Assembly (NCBI RefSeq): GCF_020524485.1
Contig: NZ_JAIVLF010000008.1
Coordinates: forward strand, 58,518 to 122,517
DNA: 64,000 nucleotides
Direction: 5' to 3'
Source: Novosphingobium profundi
Lineage (GTDB): Bacteria; Pseudomonadota; Alphaproteobacteria; Sphingomonadales; Sphingomonadaceae
The stretch's first letter is position 1. Each line of letters begins with the position of its first letter. Below, piece after piece: positions 43,912 to 52,371 of this stretch. The position numbers and the translations under genes are program-made. The notes below the pieces were generated by a model that ran no database searches, was not told where the DNA came from, and worked only from the letters and a program-made list of their open reading frames with translations.

Positions 43912-45471
43912 TCAGAAACCCAGCGCGCCCGGATTCATCAGACCCTTGGGATCAAGCTCGGTCTTGATCGCGCCAAGCAGCGACTTGGCCTCGGCCGAGA
44001 GGCGCTGCTGGTAGGGATAGGCACGGCCCAGCTGGAAGTGCCCGGCGCCGTGCTTCTGGAAGGTCGCAACGATGGCTTCCTTCAGTTCGTCGGCCAGCGC
44101 GCTGGCGTCCGGGTTTGCGGCGAACTGGGGCTGCTGCGAGAGGTATTCCTCGCCCAGCGTGGTCGTGTGGTAGGCGGTCCGGTCCTCGGGCCAGTAGAGC
44201 GCGACTTCGTAGAGGAAGCCGGTCGAGCCGACTGGCGAGAACATCGTGCCGATCCAGATGCCCAGCTTGTCCATCTTCGCCTGGTAGCTCTTGATGAGCG
44301 CCTTGAAGCTCTCGTCAAAGGCGACCGCCTCGTCGTGGGCGAGGACGCCGTGGATCGGCACCCAGCGCTCGCCGCCCGGGCCAAGCACGTTGAAGAGCGG
44401 CGCGAAGGGTACCGAGTGAACGAAGGTCGGGATCGAGTTCGCGATCTCGCGGCCCAGGCCATCGAGCAGGCGGCGCAGCTGCTTGGCCTTGAGCGCGGCC
44501 TCGTCATCGTCCGCGCCTTCCACGATGAAGTGGCACATGTAGGCGCCCGCGCGCATCGGGTTCTCGCCGGCGAAGGCCATCTTCACGAGCTGGGCGACGC
44601 CCTTCAGCTTGTTGGGGGCCTTGCGCAGGATGTCCGCAGCAATCTTGATGCGCGCGCCCATGCCTTCCTGGCGGCCGATCTGGCCCTGCGAGAGAGCAAG
44701 GTCGAGGCCGAAGTGGCTGTCATCGAGACGGGCCGCGGCGGCCTTGCGCGATGCGGCGTGGTAGTCGGCAAAGCTGTCGAAGGCGAAGCTCAGGCATTCG
44801 AACTTGGGAAGAACGGGCAGGAGCGGCAGGCGAATGCGCGCTTTGACGCCGAACACGCCGCAATCGCCGGTGAACAGGCCGGTGAGGTCGGGGCCGTAGA
44901 AGCGGGTCGCCTTCGACGAGCTCGTCGAAAGGAGCGCGCCGCTGGCAAGCACCACGTCCATCGAGACCACCGACTGCGCCGAGATGCCGTGAATGGTGGT
45001 GCCGTGGCTCAGCGTGTTCTGGCTGACGCTGCCGCCGACCGTCGCGGCGATGCCGGAGAAGGGGCCCCAGAACGGGGTGCGAAGACCCTTGGCGTCGAGT
45101 GCGGTCTTGAGGTTGGCCCAGGTTACGCCCGCGCCGCAGGTCACGACGGCGTTGCGCTCATCGATTTCGATGGTGTCGATCGCGCCGGTATCGAACAGCA
45201 CGTGGCCACCTTCCTGACGCACGTAACCGTCGGTGTAGGACGCACCGCCACCGCGCGGGACCATGGCGATGCCCGCTTCGCTGCACAGCTTGACGGCTTC
45301 CTGCAGAAGCTCGACCGTCGCAGGGCGTACCACCGCCAGCGGCTTTTCGCCGGTGCGGTAGACGTCGTTGGCGAAGTACTCGAGCTTCTCGCCGGTGCTG
45401 ATGACGGCATCCGGGCCGAGCGCCTTTTCCAGAGCGCCGATGATCGTCGTGTCGTTTGCCGTGGTTGCCAT
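43912..45471 (-). CDS. FAD-linked oxidase/dehydrogenase (VAO/PCMH family)
   Basis: Flavoprotein of 519 residues, cytoplasmic by sequence. The FAD-binding PCMH domain shows VRPATVELLQEAVKLC, MVPRGGGASYTDGYV and SGIAATVGGSVSQNTLSHG. The C-terminal FAD-oxidase domain ends with DPKGLMNPGALGF. Related enzymes oxidise phenolic alcohols (vanillyl alcohol, 4-cresol) or hydroxy acids. The start is ATG 45471, 12 codons inside the longest frame, because the longer start has no ribosome site. It diverges from a GPH carrier gene. Confidence 0.87.
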   Translation of the reverse strand: MATTANDTTIIGALEKALGPDAVISTGEKLEYFANDVYRTGEKPLAVVRPATVELLQEAVKLCSEAGIAMVPRGGGASYTDGYVRQEGGHVLFDTGAIDTIEIDERNAVVTCGAGVTWANLKTALDAKGLRTPFWGPFSGIAATVGGSVSQNTLSHGTTIHGISAQSVVSMDVVLASGALLSTSSSKATRFYGPDLTGLFTGDCGVFGVKARIRLPLLPVLPKFECLSFAFDSFADYHAASRKAAAARLDDSHFGLDLALSQGQIGRQEGMGARIKIAADILRKAPNKLKGVAQLVKMAFAGENPMRAGAYMCHFIVEGADDDEAALKAKQLRRLLDGLGREIANSIPTFVHSVPFAPLFNVLGPGGERWVPIHGVLAHDEAVAFDESFKALIKSYQAKMDKLGIWIGTMFSPVGSTGFLYEVALYWPEDRTAYHTTTLGEEYLSQQPQFAANPDASALADELKEAIVATFQKHGAGHFQLGRAYPYQQRLSAEAKSLLGAIKTELDPKGLMNPGALGF

Positions 45472-45553
45472 GCGGTCTCTCTTTGAAGGAACGAAAATTT
45501 CGACCAAGGTGCTTGGCCCGCCGACCGCGTGGGGGCGAGGGTGCTATCTCCGT

Positions 45554-45585
45554 TATCCGTTGTACGATTATCCGATGCGCGGGTA
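45554..45585. promoter_or_regulatory. Regulon palindrome site K (overlapping double)
   Basis: TATCCG-ATGCG-CGGGTA at 45569-45585 (one mismatch), overlapped by a weaker TATCCG-TTGTA-CGATTA starting 15 bases earlier. It lies between the divergent oxidase and transporter genes. Confidence 0.65.
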
Positions 45586-45674
45586 AAATGCGACGAGTTC
45601 GGGCCTGTGGAGGATGCTCTGGGCACCTTCCGGGCAAAGGCGGTCCGAGCTTCCGGGCCTGCGGGGAGTCGTAC

Positions 45675-47048
45675 ATGAATACTGTTGCAGCGAAGTTGCC
45701 GGGCCGCCTGGCGACCTCGACGAAGGCCGGTTTCGGCGTGGGGCAGGTTGCGGGCCAGCTTTTCCGCGATGCGCCCTCCCTTCTCCTCATGTTCTATCTG
45801 ACGAACGTGATGGGCGTGGCGCCCGCGATTGCAGGCACCGCGATCTTCGTTCCCAAGGTCTTCTTCAGCCTTGTCTTCGACCTTTGGATCGGCGTGGCCT
45901 CGGATCGGCTTGCGCCGCGCTTTCCCCGGCGGCGCTGGCTGCTGGTCGGCGGTCTTGCCGCGCCGTTCGCGATGCTGGGCGTTTTCGCCGTCCCCGAGGC
46001 CTCGATGACCTTCCAGGTGGCGTGGGTCTTCGTGACCTTCAGCGCCTACATGGCGGTCTATTCGACGTTCTCGGTGCCTTATCTCGCGCAGTTCTCGGAG
46101 ATGTCGTCCGATCCGGCCGAGCGCACTGAACTTATGGGCTGGAAGCATGCCTTTACCGGTCTTGGCGTCCTCATGTCCTCCTCGGTCGCGCCCATGGCGG
46201 TCAACGCGCTGGGCACCGACCGCCCGGCCTACCTCATCACGATGAGCTCGATCGGGGTCATCTGCCTAGTCTGCCTGCTGGTCGCCTGGCGCTTTGCCGC
46301 GCGCATTCCTGAACCGGCCGAAGTGGCAACGCCGCTTGCCGCACGCGACCTGCCCCGCGCCTTCACGGACCGCCGTTTCATGATCCTGTGCCTTTCGGCC
46401 ATCGTCATGACGGTGGCGGCAGGCATCAGCTATGCCAGCTTCCCCTTCTTCGTGAAGTACGCCATGGCGCGCGAGGAACCCCTGCACGACATCGGCGTGA
46501 TGTCCGCGATCATGGCCTTTGCGGTCATGGGCGGATCGCCTCTATGGGTGATGGTCTCCAAGCGCCTCGGCAAGAAGCTGACCTATGTGCTCGCAGCGGC
46601 AGGGCACGGCCTGGTGACGCTGGTCTGGGGCTACCTGCCCGATGCCCCGATCGAGGTCGCCTATGTCCTCGCCGGGTTGATGGCTGCCTGCAATGCAGGG
46701 TGGGGCACGATCGTCCTCTCGCTGCTTTCCGACAGCATTGCCGCGGCGCGTGAGGAATACGGCGAGAACCGCGCCGGGTCCTACTCGGCAATCTGGTCGA
46801 TCATCGAGAAGGCGGGCATTGCGATGGGCGGGACGCTCATCGTCGGCCTGATCCTCTCGGCCTTCGGTTTCGATGCGGCGGCGGCCAGTGCGGGGATGCC
46901 GCAATCGCCGCGCGCTCTGGCCGGCATCATCGTCAGCTATTCCACCGTACCCGGCATCGCCAAGCTGGTCGCGGCTGCGATGATCTGGCGCTACGTCCAC
47001 GAACATCCGTCCAACTCGCAGGGAGGGGCCACGCCCGCGCATGCCTGA
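45675..47048 (+). CDS. MFS transporter, GPH (MelB-like) family, copy 4
   Basis: Inner-membrane carrier of 457 residues. SLVFDLWIGVASDRLAPRFPRRRWLLVGG is a divergent form of the GPH signature, with FPRRRW in place of WGRRxP. YSTFSVPYLAQFSEMSSDPAERTEL follows. GCGGGGAG precedes the ATG. Its last 8 bases overlap the oxidoreductase gene. The substrate is unknown. Confidence 0.86.
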   Translation: MNTVAAKLPGRLATSTKAGFGVGQVAGQLFRDAPSLLLMFYLTNVMGVAPAIAGTAIFVPKVFFSLVFDLWIGVASDRLAPRFPRRRWLLVGGLAAPFAMLGVFAVPEASMTFQVAWVFVTFSAYMAVYSTFSVPYLAQFSEMSSDPAERTELMGWKHAFTGLGVLMSSSVAPMAVNALGTDRPAYLITMSSIGVICLVCLLVAWRFAARIPEPAEVATPLAARDLPRAFTDRRFMILCLSAIVMTVAAGISYASFPFFVKYAMAREEPLHDIGVMSAIMAFAVMGGSPLWVMVSKRLGKKLTYVLAAAGHGLVTLVWGYLPDAPIEVAYVLAGLMAACNAGWGTIVLSLLSDSIAAAREEYGENRAGSYSAIWSIIEKAGIAMGGTLIVGLILSAFGFDAAAASAGMPQSPRALAGIIVSYSTVPGIAKLVAAAMIWRYVHEHPSNSQGGATPAHA

Positions 47049-48105
47049 AATGAACGAACAGACCGCGCCGCACGCGCCGCTCAACCTTGCCGTCATCGGG
47101 TGCGGGCGCATTTCCGGTGCCCACTTCAACGCGGCGAAAGCGCGGCCCGAAGCCGTACGCATCGTCGCCACCCATGACATCGATGCCGCGCAGGCGCAGG
47201 CGGCTGCCGAGCCTTTCGGGGCGGTAGCATGCGTTCACTTCGAGGACGTGCTCGCCATGCCCGAGGTGGAAGCCGTGCTCATCGCGACGCCGAACGGCCT
47301 GCACGCCGCGCAATCGATGGCTGCGCTTCAAGCCGGAAAGCACGTGCTGGTTGAGAAGCCCGCTGCCGAGACCGGGGAGGACGCGCTCGCACTAGCCAAG
47401 CTGGCGGCCGAAAAGGGCCTCGTCTTTGCCGTGGGCCACACCTTCCGCCATAACGATGCGGTTCGCTACATCGTCGATCACTGGGAGGACTTTGGGAAGT
47501 TCCGCTCGCTTGAGGTATCGTCCTGCGTGTTCTGGGACGGGCCGCAGGCGCCCTGGTGGGCGACGCGCACGCCTGAGGAAGGGTTGATCCTTTCGCTCTT
47601 CGCGCCGCACTCGCTCGATTTCGTCCAGCTTATCATGGGTGAGGACGATCCGGTGCGCGTCCATGCCGAGGCGGCCCGGCACCAGTCGGGCTGGCAGGGC
47701 GAGGACGAGGCCATGGTGCTGCTGGCCTATCCCGGCCGCCGCCTTGCGAGCGTCCACATCTCCTACAACCAGCCTGCCGTCCTCGACCGCAAGGTGCTGC
47801 ACTTCGACAAGGGCGTGCTCGAGATCGAGCATGGTGAGATCCTGCGCTGGAATGGCGAGGAACTGGTCCATCCGCCCGAAGGCGTGCTCATCGATCCGCG
47901 CCGCATGGGCGGGCGCACGCTGGGACACTACTTCGCCGACCAGCTCTCCGAGATGCACGCTGCCGTGCGCGGCAAGCCGCACCGTCTGCCCACGGGGCGC
48001 GATGCCGCGCGTCTCATCGCGCTGATCGACCGGGTGAAAGCTTCGGCGCGCGCGAACTCGGCGGCGGACGCTATTGATCCCCCGCTGGCGGATATGCCGC
48101 AGTGA
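47041..48105 (+). CDS. Gfo/Idh/MocA-family oxidoreductase
   Basis: NAD(P)-dependent oxidoreductase of 354 residues. The Rossmann motif is AVIGCGRISGAHFNAAK, followed by VLIATPNGLHAAQSMAAL and the catalytic-region HVLVEKPAAETGEDA (EKP lysine). Family members act on sugars, inositols and related polyols or on small imines. It is sandwiched between a GPH carrier and a SUMF1-like gene with overlapping starts, which points to a sugar-like or polyol-like moiety (weak inference). Confidence 0.88.
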   Translation: MPEMNEQTAPHAPLNLAVIGCGRISGAHFNAAKARPEAVRIVATHDIDAAQAQAAAEPFGAVACVHFEDVLAMPEVEAVLIATPNGLHAAQSMAALQAGKHVLVEKPAAETGEDALALAKLAAEKGLVFAVGHTFRHNDAVRYIVDHWEDFGKFRSLEVSSCVFWDGPQAPWWATRTPEEGLILSLFAPHSLDFVQLIMGEDDPVRVHAEAARHQSGWQGEDEAMVLLAYPGRRLASVHISYNQPAVLDRKVLHFDKGVLEIEHGEILRWNGEELVHPPEGVLIDPRRMGGRTLGHYFADQLSEMHAAVRGKPHRLPTGRDAARLIALIDRVKASARANSAADAIDPPLADMPQ

Positions 48106-48983
48106 GGTCGTTGCTTACGCTTGCCCTTGGGGCGAGTGCGCTCACATCGCCTGTCGGTGCCGCGCCGCCTGAACCAAATGGGCACGTGCCCGCCAAGGTC
48201 GCGGCTCCTGCCCCGGTGTTCCCGCCGCGCGTGGCTGGCAGCGCCTTTGCCGAATGCCGCGATTGCCCCGAGATGGTCGTGGTGCCAGAGGGCAGCTTCG
48301 TCATGGGTTCGAGCGAGGAGGAGCGCCGCACCCTGGGCGTTCTTGCCATGTTCGACACGATGGAAGAGCCGCGCCACCCGGTTACCATCGGCTACCGTTA
48401 CGCTGTCAGTCGCTACGAGGTGACCTTCGCGCAGTGGGACGCTTGCGTCGCCGATGGCGGCTGCAACGGCTACCGGCCGGATGACGCTGGGTGGGGCCGC
48501 GGCCGCCGCCCGGTCATCAATGTGAACTTCGCCGATGCGCAGAGCTATGTGGCATGGCTGAGCGCAAAGACCGGCGCGAGCTATCGGTTGCTGAGCGAAG
48601 CCGAATGGGCCTACGCCGCGCGTGGTGGCACCCAGACCTGGTATCCTTTCGGCAATGCCTTGTCGGCTGACAAGGCCAACGCGGCGCAGGTATTGGACCG
48701 GACAACGCCTGTGGGAAGCTACGCGCCCAACGGTTTCGGTCTGCACGATGTCATCGGCAATGTTGCCGAGTGGACGCAGGATTGCCACCATGACAGCTAT
48801 GAAGGTGCGCCCGATGATGGCTCGGCCTGGCTGACGGGCCCGTGCGAACTGCGCAATGTGCGCGGCGGCGGGTGGAGCCTTCAGGGCTGGAGCGTTCGCG
48901 CCGCCCAGCGCATCGGCGATCCGCCGGGCGCGCGTAACGACCACCTGGGCTTTCGCGTCGCGCGCGAGATGCCCCAGGACTGA
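48102..48983 (+). CDS. Exported SUMF1/formylglycine-generating-fold protein
   Basis: Protein of 293 residues with a short signal peptide (LLTLALGASALTSPVGA). The SUMF1 fold is shown by MVVVPEGSFVMGSSEEE, SRYEVTFAQWDACV, YRLLSEAEWAYAARGGT, NVAEWTQDC and NVRGGGWSLQGWSVRAAQR. The two cysteines that bind copper in true formylglycine-generating enzymes are absent from the last block, and no sulfatase gene is nearby. It is therefore probably not a sulfatase activator. Other members of the fold act in ergothioneine-type or adhesion roles. The GTG start overlaps the previous stop. Confidence 0.83.
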   Translation: MRSLLTLALGASALTSPVGAAPPEPNGHVPAKVAAPAPVFPPRVAGSAFAECRDCPEMVVVPEGSFVMGSSEEERRTLGVLAMFDTMEEPRHPVTIGYRYAVSRYEVTFAQWDACVADGGCNGYRPDDAGWGRGRRPVINVNFADAQSYVAWLSAKTGASYRLLSEAEWAYAARGGTQTWYPFGNALSADKANAAQVLDRTTPVGSYAPNGFGLHDVIGNVAEWTQDCHHDSYEGAPDDGSAWLTGPCELRNVRGGGWSLQGWSVRAAQRIGDPPGARNDHLGFRVAREMPQD

Positions 48984-49006
48984 GGCTCCCCACATCTCCC
49001 GATAGC

Positions 49007-49047
49007 GGAAAGCCCGGTGCAACCACGCGGGTCGCACCGGGCTTTTT
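49007..49047 (+). terminator. Terminator after the SUMF1-like gene
   Basis: AAAGCCCGGTGC / GCACCGGGCTTT stem with a 13-base loop and a run of seven T, 24 bases after the stop. Confidence 0.88.
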
Positions 49048-49100
49048 TTGATGCCTGTTTGATTATCGCCAGGGCTTGCGCGTTTGACTGGCCTGCTCAC

Positions 49101-49143
49101 ACGAAAAGGCCCGGGAGCATTGCTGCTCCCGGGCCCTTTTCGT
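49101..49143 (-). terminator. Terminator after TonB receptor 2
   Basis: Near-perfect arms around GGCCCGGGAGCA / TGCTCCCGGGCC with A4/T4 flanks and a 4-base loop; effective on the reverse strand just beyond the receptor stop, and probably in both directions. Confidence 0.85.
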
Positions 49144-49164
49144 TCGTCCTGCGGACGGCCTGGA

Positions 49165-51591
49165 TCAGAACTTGATCGAAGCCTGCAGGCCCGCGGTGCG
49201 CAGGTCATTGAGACCCAGCATGAGCGCGGAGAAGGTGCCGGTGTAGGCGAAGTTCGGCGTGAACGTGTAGTTGTCCGAGACCGACACCGGGGTGTGGTTG
49301 TTGAAGATGTTGTTCACGAACACATCGACCGAGATGTTGCCGTGGGTCACACCCGCACGTGCGTTGAACAGGTGCAGGTCGGGCAGCTTGGCGAGGTTCG
49401 CCTCGTTGCTGTAGACGCCCGACTTGAAGTTCCAGTCACCGCGCACGAACCAGGAACCGTTGTCCCAATCCGCAATGTCGCCTGCGAAGGTGACGCCGAC
49501 GTTGGCCGAGTACTTCGAGGTGTTCTTCAGATCGTTGCCGTTGAAGTCCGTGATGCCGGTGAGGGCGGTCACGGTCGGGCTGGCGAACTCCTTGATATCG
49601 CTCTCGTTGTACGCACCAGCGGCATCGATCGTCAGGAAGTCGAGGGGGCGCCAGGAGACGTCGGCCTCGATGCCGTAGAGGTCAGCCGAACCGGCGTTCG
49701 CAGCGGTGTTCACGAACGAGAAGCCCGTGCTTTCGCTGTCATCGGGAACGATGATCTGGACGGTGTTGATCTGGTTGCGCCACTGGGCATAGTAGGCTGC
49801 CACGGCGTAACGGAACGTGCCGTCGATCGAACGACCCTTGAGGCCCAGTTCGTAGTTGGTGACCTTTTCAGGTTCGATGGCGAGAGCACCACCCTGGTCG
49901 ACGGCGGCCTGCATCACTTCGATGCGGTCGTCGAGGATCGTGGTGTTGAACTGCGCCGGGTTCACGCCCTTCGCCCACGATGCGTAGACCATCATGTCGG
50001 GGTTGATGTCCCAGTTGACGATGATGCGCGGGGTGAAGTTCTTGTACTTGGCCGAGGTGATGAGGCCGTTGTAGGTGCCGGGCGTGAAGAACGGGTTGTT
50101 GCCGTTCTCGTCGGCTGCAACGGTCAGGCCGCCTGCCGCGGTGAACGCCTTGAGGTTGTCGATCTGGTAGCGGCCTTCGGCGCTGATCGACAGGGTGTCG
50201 GTCAGGTCGTAGGTGGCGCCGAAGAAGAAGCCGGTGGTCTGCGAACGGCTCGGACCGCCGGCGCTCAGGCCGCTTTCGGTCAGGTTGAAGCCGCCGCCGA
50301 GGCCCTGGTAGAGGTCCGACTGCAGGTAGCTGACGCCGACAACACCCTGGAAGCGATCGCTTTCATAGGCGAGGCGACCTTCGATCGACCAGTCTTCGAC
50401 CTTGCGCTCGATCAGGTACGGGAAGTCGAAACCAAGCGAGCTGGTGTCGTAGCCGTCGAGATCGATGAGGGTCGACCAGGTTTCCTTGTTGTAGCCACCA
50501 AGGACCGTCGCGGTCACGCCGTCGACGACTTCCCAGTCACCGGTGCCGTGGAAGTGCGTGGTCTTGCGGCGCAGGCCGTAACCCTGAACGCCGTCGTTGG
50601 CGTTCACGACGCGGTTGTTGTTGATTGCCAGGAACTGGCGGATCTGGGTGGTGTTCTCGACGTTCGCGGTGACCGGGTTGGCAATCGAGGGCACGGTGCC
50701 GAAGAACCAGGGGAGGCCAGCCTGCGTGGTGCCGTTGGCCTGGCCCTGGATGACCTGGTTGCCGTCTGCGTCGAAAACGTCACGGGCGTAGAGACGGGTC
50801 TGGGCGGCCGGGCCGTCCTTGTCTTCGCTCATCATGCCGAAGAGCTTGATCTTGACGTCGTCGGAAGGCGTGATCGAAAGGGTTGCGGTGCCGATGACGC
50901 TCGACTGGTCGCCGAGGGTGACGCCGTTCTGGTTCTCGTAGGAACCGCCCTTCGAGTACTTCTCGCCGGTGACGCGGAAGGCGATGAGGTCTTCGATGAT
51001 CGGACCTTCGACCGCGCCGCGCAGACGCCAGTTGTCGCGCGTACCGATCATGCCCATCATTTCGCCGCCCCAGTAGCCGTCCGGGGTCTGGGTGACGACG
51101 TTCACGGCGCCAGCGAAGGTGTTACGGCCGAAGTAGGCGCTCTGCGGACCCTTCAGGATCTCGACGCGCGCGGGGCTCGAGACGTTGTTGATCTGCGAGG
51201 GCGAGGACACGGGAACGCCGTCGATGAACGAGGAAACCGTGGTTGCCAGCGTCGTCGAGGGGGTGAAGCCGCGCAGCACGACCTGCTGGAACGAGCGGTC
51301 GGCGTGGCCCGAGGACGAGTTGTTGATGTTGATGCCCGGCGAAGCCGCTGCCACGTCGTTCATCGAGACGATGCCGCGAACGTCGAGTTCCTCGGAGGTG
51401 ACGGCATCGACGGTGACCGGGGTCTTCAGGATGTCTTCACCGGTCTTACGCGCGGTGACGACGATTTCGCCGGGAACGGAGGCCGGAGCCGCGTTCTGGG
51501 CGAAGGCAGGCGCTGCGTAAAGCAGGCTGCCGGCAACGGCGAGCGTCGACAGCGTCGAGGCGAGCCGCATGGTGTTTGCAGTACGATTCAT
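49165..51591 (-). CDS. TonB-dependent outer-membrane receptor 2
   Basis: Outer-membrane transporter of 808 residues. The signal peptide ends at AFAQN. The plug has IVVTARKTGEDILKTPVTV, GININNSSSG, VVLRGF and ARVEILKGPQSAYFGRN; the barrel ends in LQASIKF. The first 300 residues align closely with receptor 1 (for example SFQQVVLRGFTPSTT versus SFQQITLRGMTPSTT). The extracellular loops differ more, so the two may bind related but different ligands. The upstream operator is identical to that of receptor 1. Confidence 0.92.
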   Translation of the reverse strand: MNRTANTMRLASTLSTLAVAGSLLYAAPAFAQNAAPASVPGEIVVTARKTGEDILKTPVTVDAVTSEELDVRGIVSMNDVAAASPGININNSSSGHADRSFQQVVLRGFTPSTTLATTVSSFIDGVPVSSPSQINNVSSPARVEILKGPQSAYFGRNTFAGAVNVVTQTPDGYWGGEMMGMIGTRDNWRLRGAVEGPIIEDLIAFRVTGEKYSKGGSYENQNGVTLGDQSSVIGTATLSITPSDDVKIKLFGMMSEDKDGPAAQTRLYARDVFDADGNQVIQGQANGTTQAGLPWFFGTVPSIANPVTANVENTTQIRQFLAINNNRVVNANDGVQGYGLRRKTTHFHGTGDWEVVDGVTATVLGGYNKETWSTLIDLDGYDTSSLGFDFPYLIERKVEDWSIEGRLAYESDRFQGVVGVSYLQSDLYQGLGGGFNLTESGLSAGGPSRSQTTGFFFGATYDLTDTLSISAEGRYQIDNLKAFTAAGGLTVAADENGNNPFFTPGTYNGLITSAKYKNFTPRIIVNWDINPDMMVYASWAKGVNPAQFNTTILDDRIEVMQAAVDQGGALAIEPEKVTNYELGLKGRSIDGTFRYAVAAYYAQWRNQINTVQIIVPDDSESTGFSFVNTAANAGSADLYGIEADVSWRPLDFLTIDAAGAYNESDIKEFASPTVTALTGITDFNGNDLKNTSKYSANVGVTFAGDIADWDNGSWFVRGDWNFKSGVYSNEANLAKLPDLHLFNARAGVTHGNISVDVFVNNIFNNHTPVSVSDNYTFTPNFAYTGTFSALMLGLNDLRTAGLQASIKF

Positions 51592-51696
51592 AGAAGACCC
51601 CTCAATATTAGATCTTTGATGCGCCCCATGGGGAGGCGTTTGAAGTAACGGTCCCGGTATCCAGCGACCGGGATTCAGTTTTTCGCTAACCGAAGG

Positions 51697-51722
51697 GAGG
51701 CGAATGCACGTGCATACGCCTC
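51697..51722. promoter_or_regulatory. 26-bp near-perfect palindrome upstream of TonB receptor 2
   Basis: GAGGCG-A-ATGCAC / GTGCAT-A-CGCCTC: all pairs match except one A/A pair in each arm. It differs from the TRTCCG motif and lies 106-131 bases before the receptor start, so a second regulator or an mRNA hairpin may act here. Confidence 0.5.
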
Positions 51723-51889
51723 GATAGTCCCTGAACTCTCAGCATCCGGTTTTCGGGTGATCTTGTGTTCTCTTGTGCATACCGGCTTCTCTTTGGGAGG
51801 CCTCTACGCTTCGGGTGTTTTACCTATGCGTCGTATGCAGTGGAGAGATTGGCCGCGACCTTGGTTAGATGGTTGTCAATTCTGTTTGC

Positions 51890-51906
51890 TATTCGCCTGT
51901 CGGATG
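51890..51906. promoter_or_regulatory. Regulon palindrome site L
   Basis: TATTCG-CCTGT-CGGATG, identical in all 17 bases to site F. It lies 299 bases before the start of TonB receptor 2. Confidence 0.65.
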
Positions 51907-52303
51907 GTTGGACGTCTGTCAGGCAAGATAATTTCGTACACTTATCAGGAATCTGCTGCGTGAGCGAGTTTGCGCAACGTCCTCTTAGTGGACGATGGCT
52001 GTGCCATACTGGCGTTCTCGAGTGCGAAGACGCTTGCTTCATTCCCGGGCGAACTGCCGATATCGGGCCGCGCACTGAGGCGACAACATTGTCGGGTTCG
52101 AGCCAGCTCGCAAACATTACGCCCACCACCGCTTCCGGGGCTGCCGCAAAGTGCGGTAGCGGGCTCATCCCATCACTCCAGCGGACGGTCGCGTCAGGTG
52201 TCGCGCCGGTGCCGAGGTGAATGCGAGAGCAGGCGGGGGGCGTGCTGTGCATGGCCATACAGGTATTCGACCTTGGCTTCGTGCCATCGCGTATCGGCAT
52301 CTC

Positions 52304-52320
52304 TATCCGACAGGTGGTGA
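52304..52320. promoter_or_regulatory. Regulon palindrome site M
   Basis: TATCCG-ACAGG-TGGTGA. The left half is perfect and the right half degenerate. All 17 bases are identical to site N. It lies 51 bases before the VOC gene. Confidence 0.55.
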
Positions 52321-52371
52321 CGGCGGCGTGGATCAGGTGGTCGATCCGGAAACTGCGTCAGGCTTTGGCGC

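Larger units (their letters stand above)
51592..52371. other. Long gap between TonB receptor 2 and the VOC gene
   Basis: About 780 bases without a convincing gene; frames of 60-150 codons on both strands look non-coding. It holds small hairpins near the receptor start (TCCCGGT / ACCGGGA at 51652-51673), a 26-bp near-perfect palindrome, and two regulon palindromes, one for each flanking gene. It is lower in GC than its surroundings around 51840-51960. A small RNA gene here is possible but not shown. Confidence 0.7.

Noticed and set aside
48102..48983. Sulfatase-maturing enzyme
   Set aside because: The catalytic cysteines are absent and there is no sulfatase gene in the window.
51757..52220. 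Short forward frames in the gap before the VOC gene
   Set aside because: Overlapping alternatives in several frames, no start signals, unusual Cys/Trp-rich composition, and they contain a regulon palindrome.
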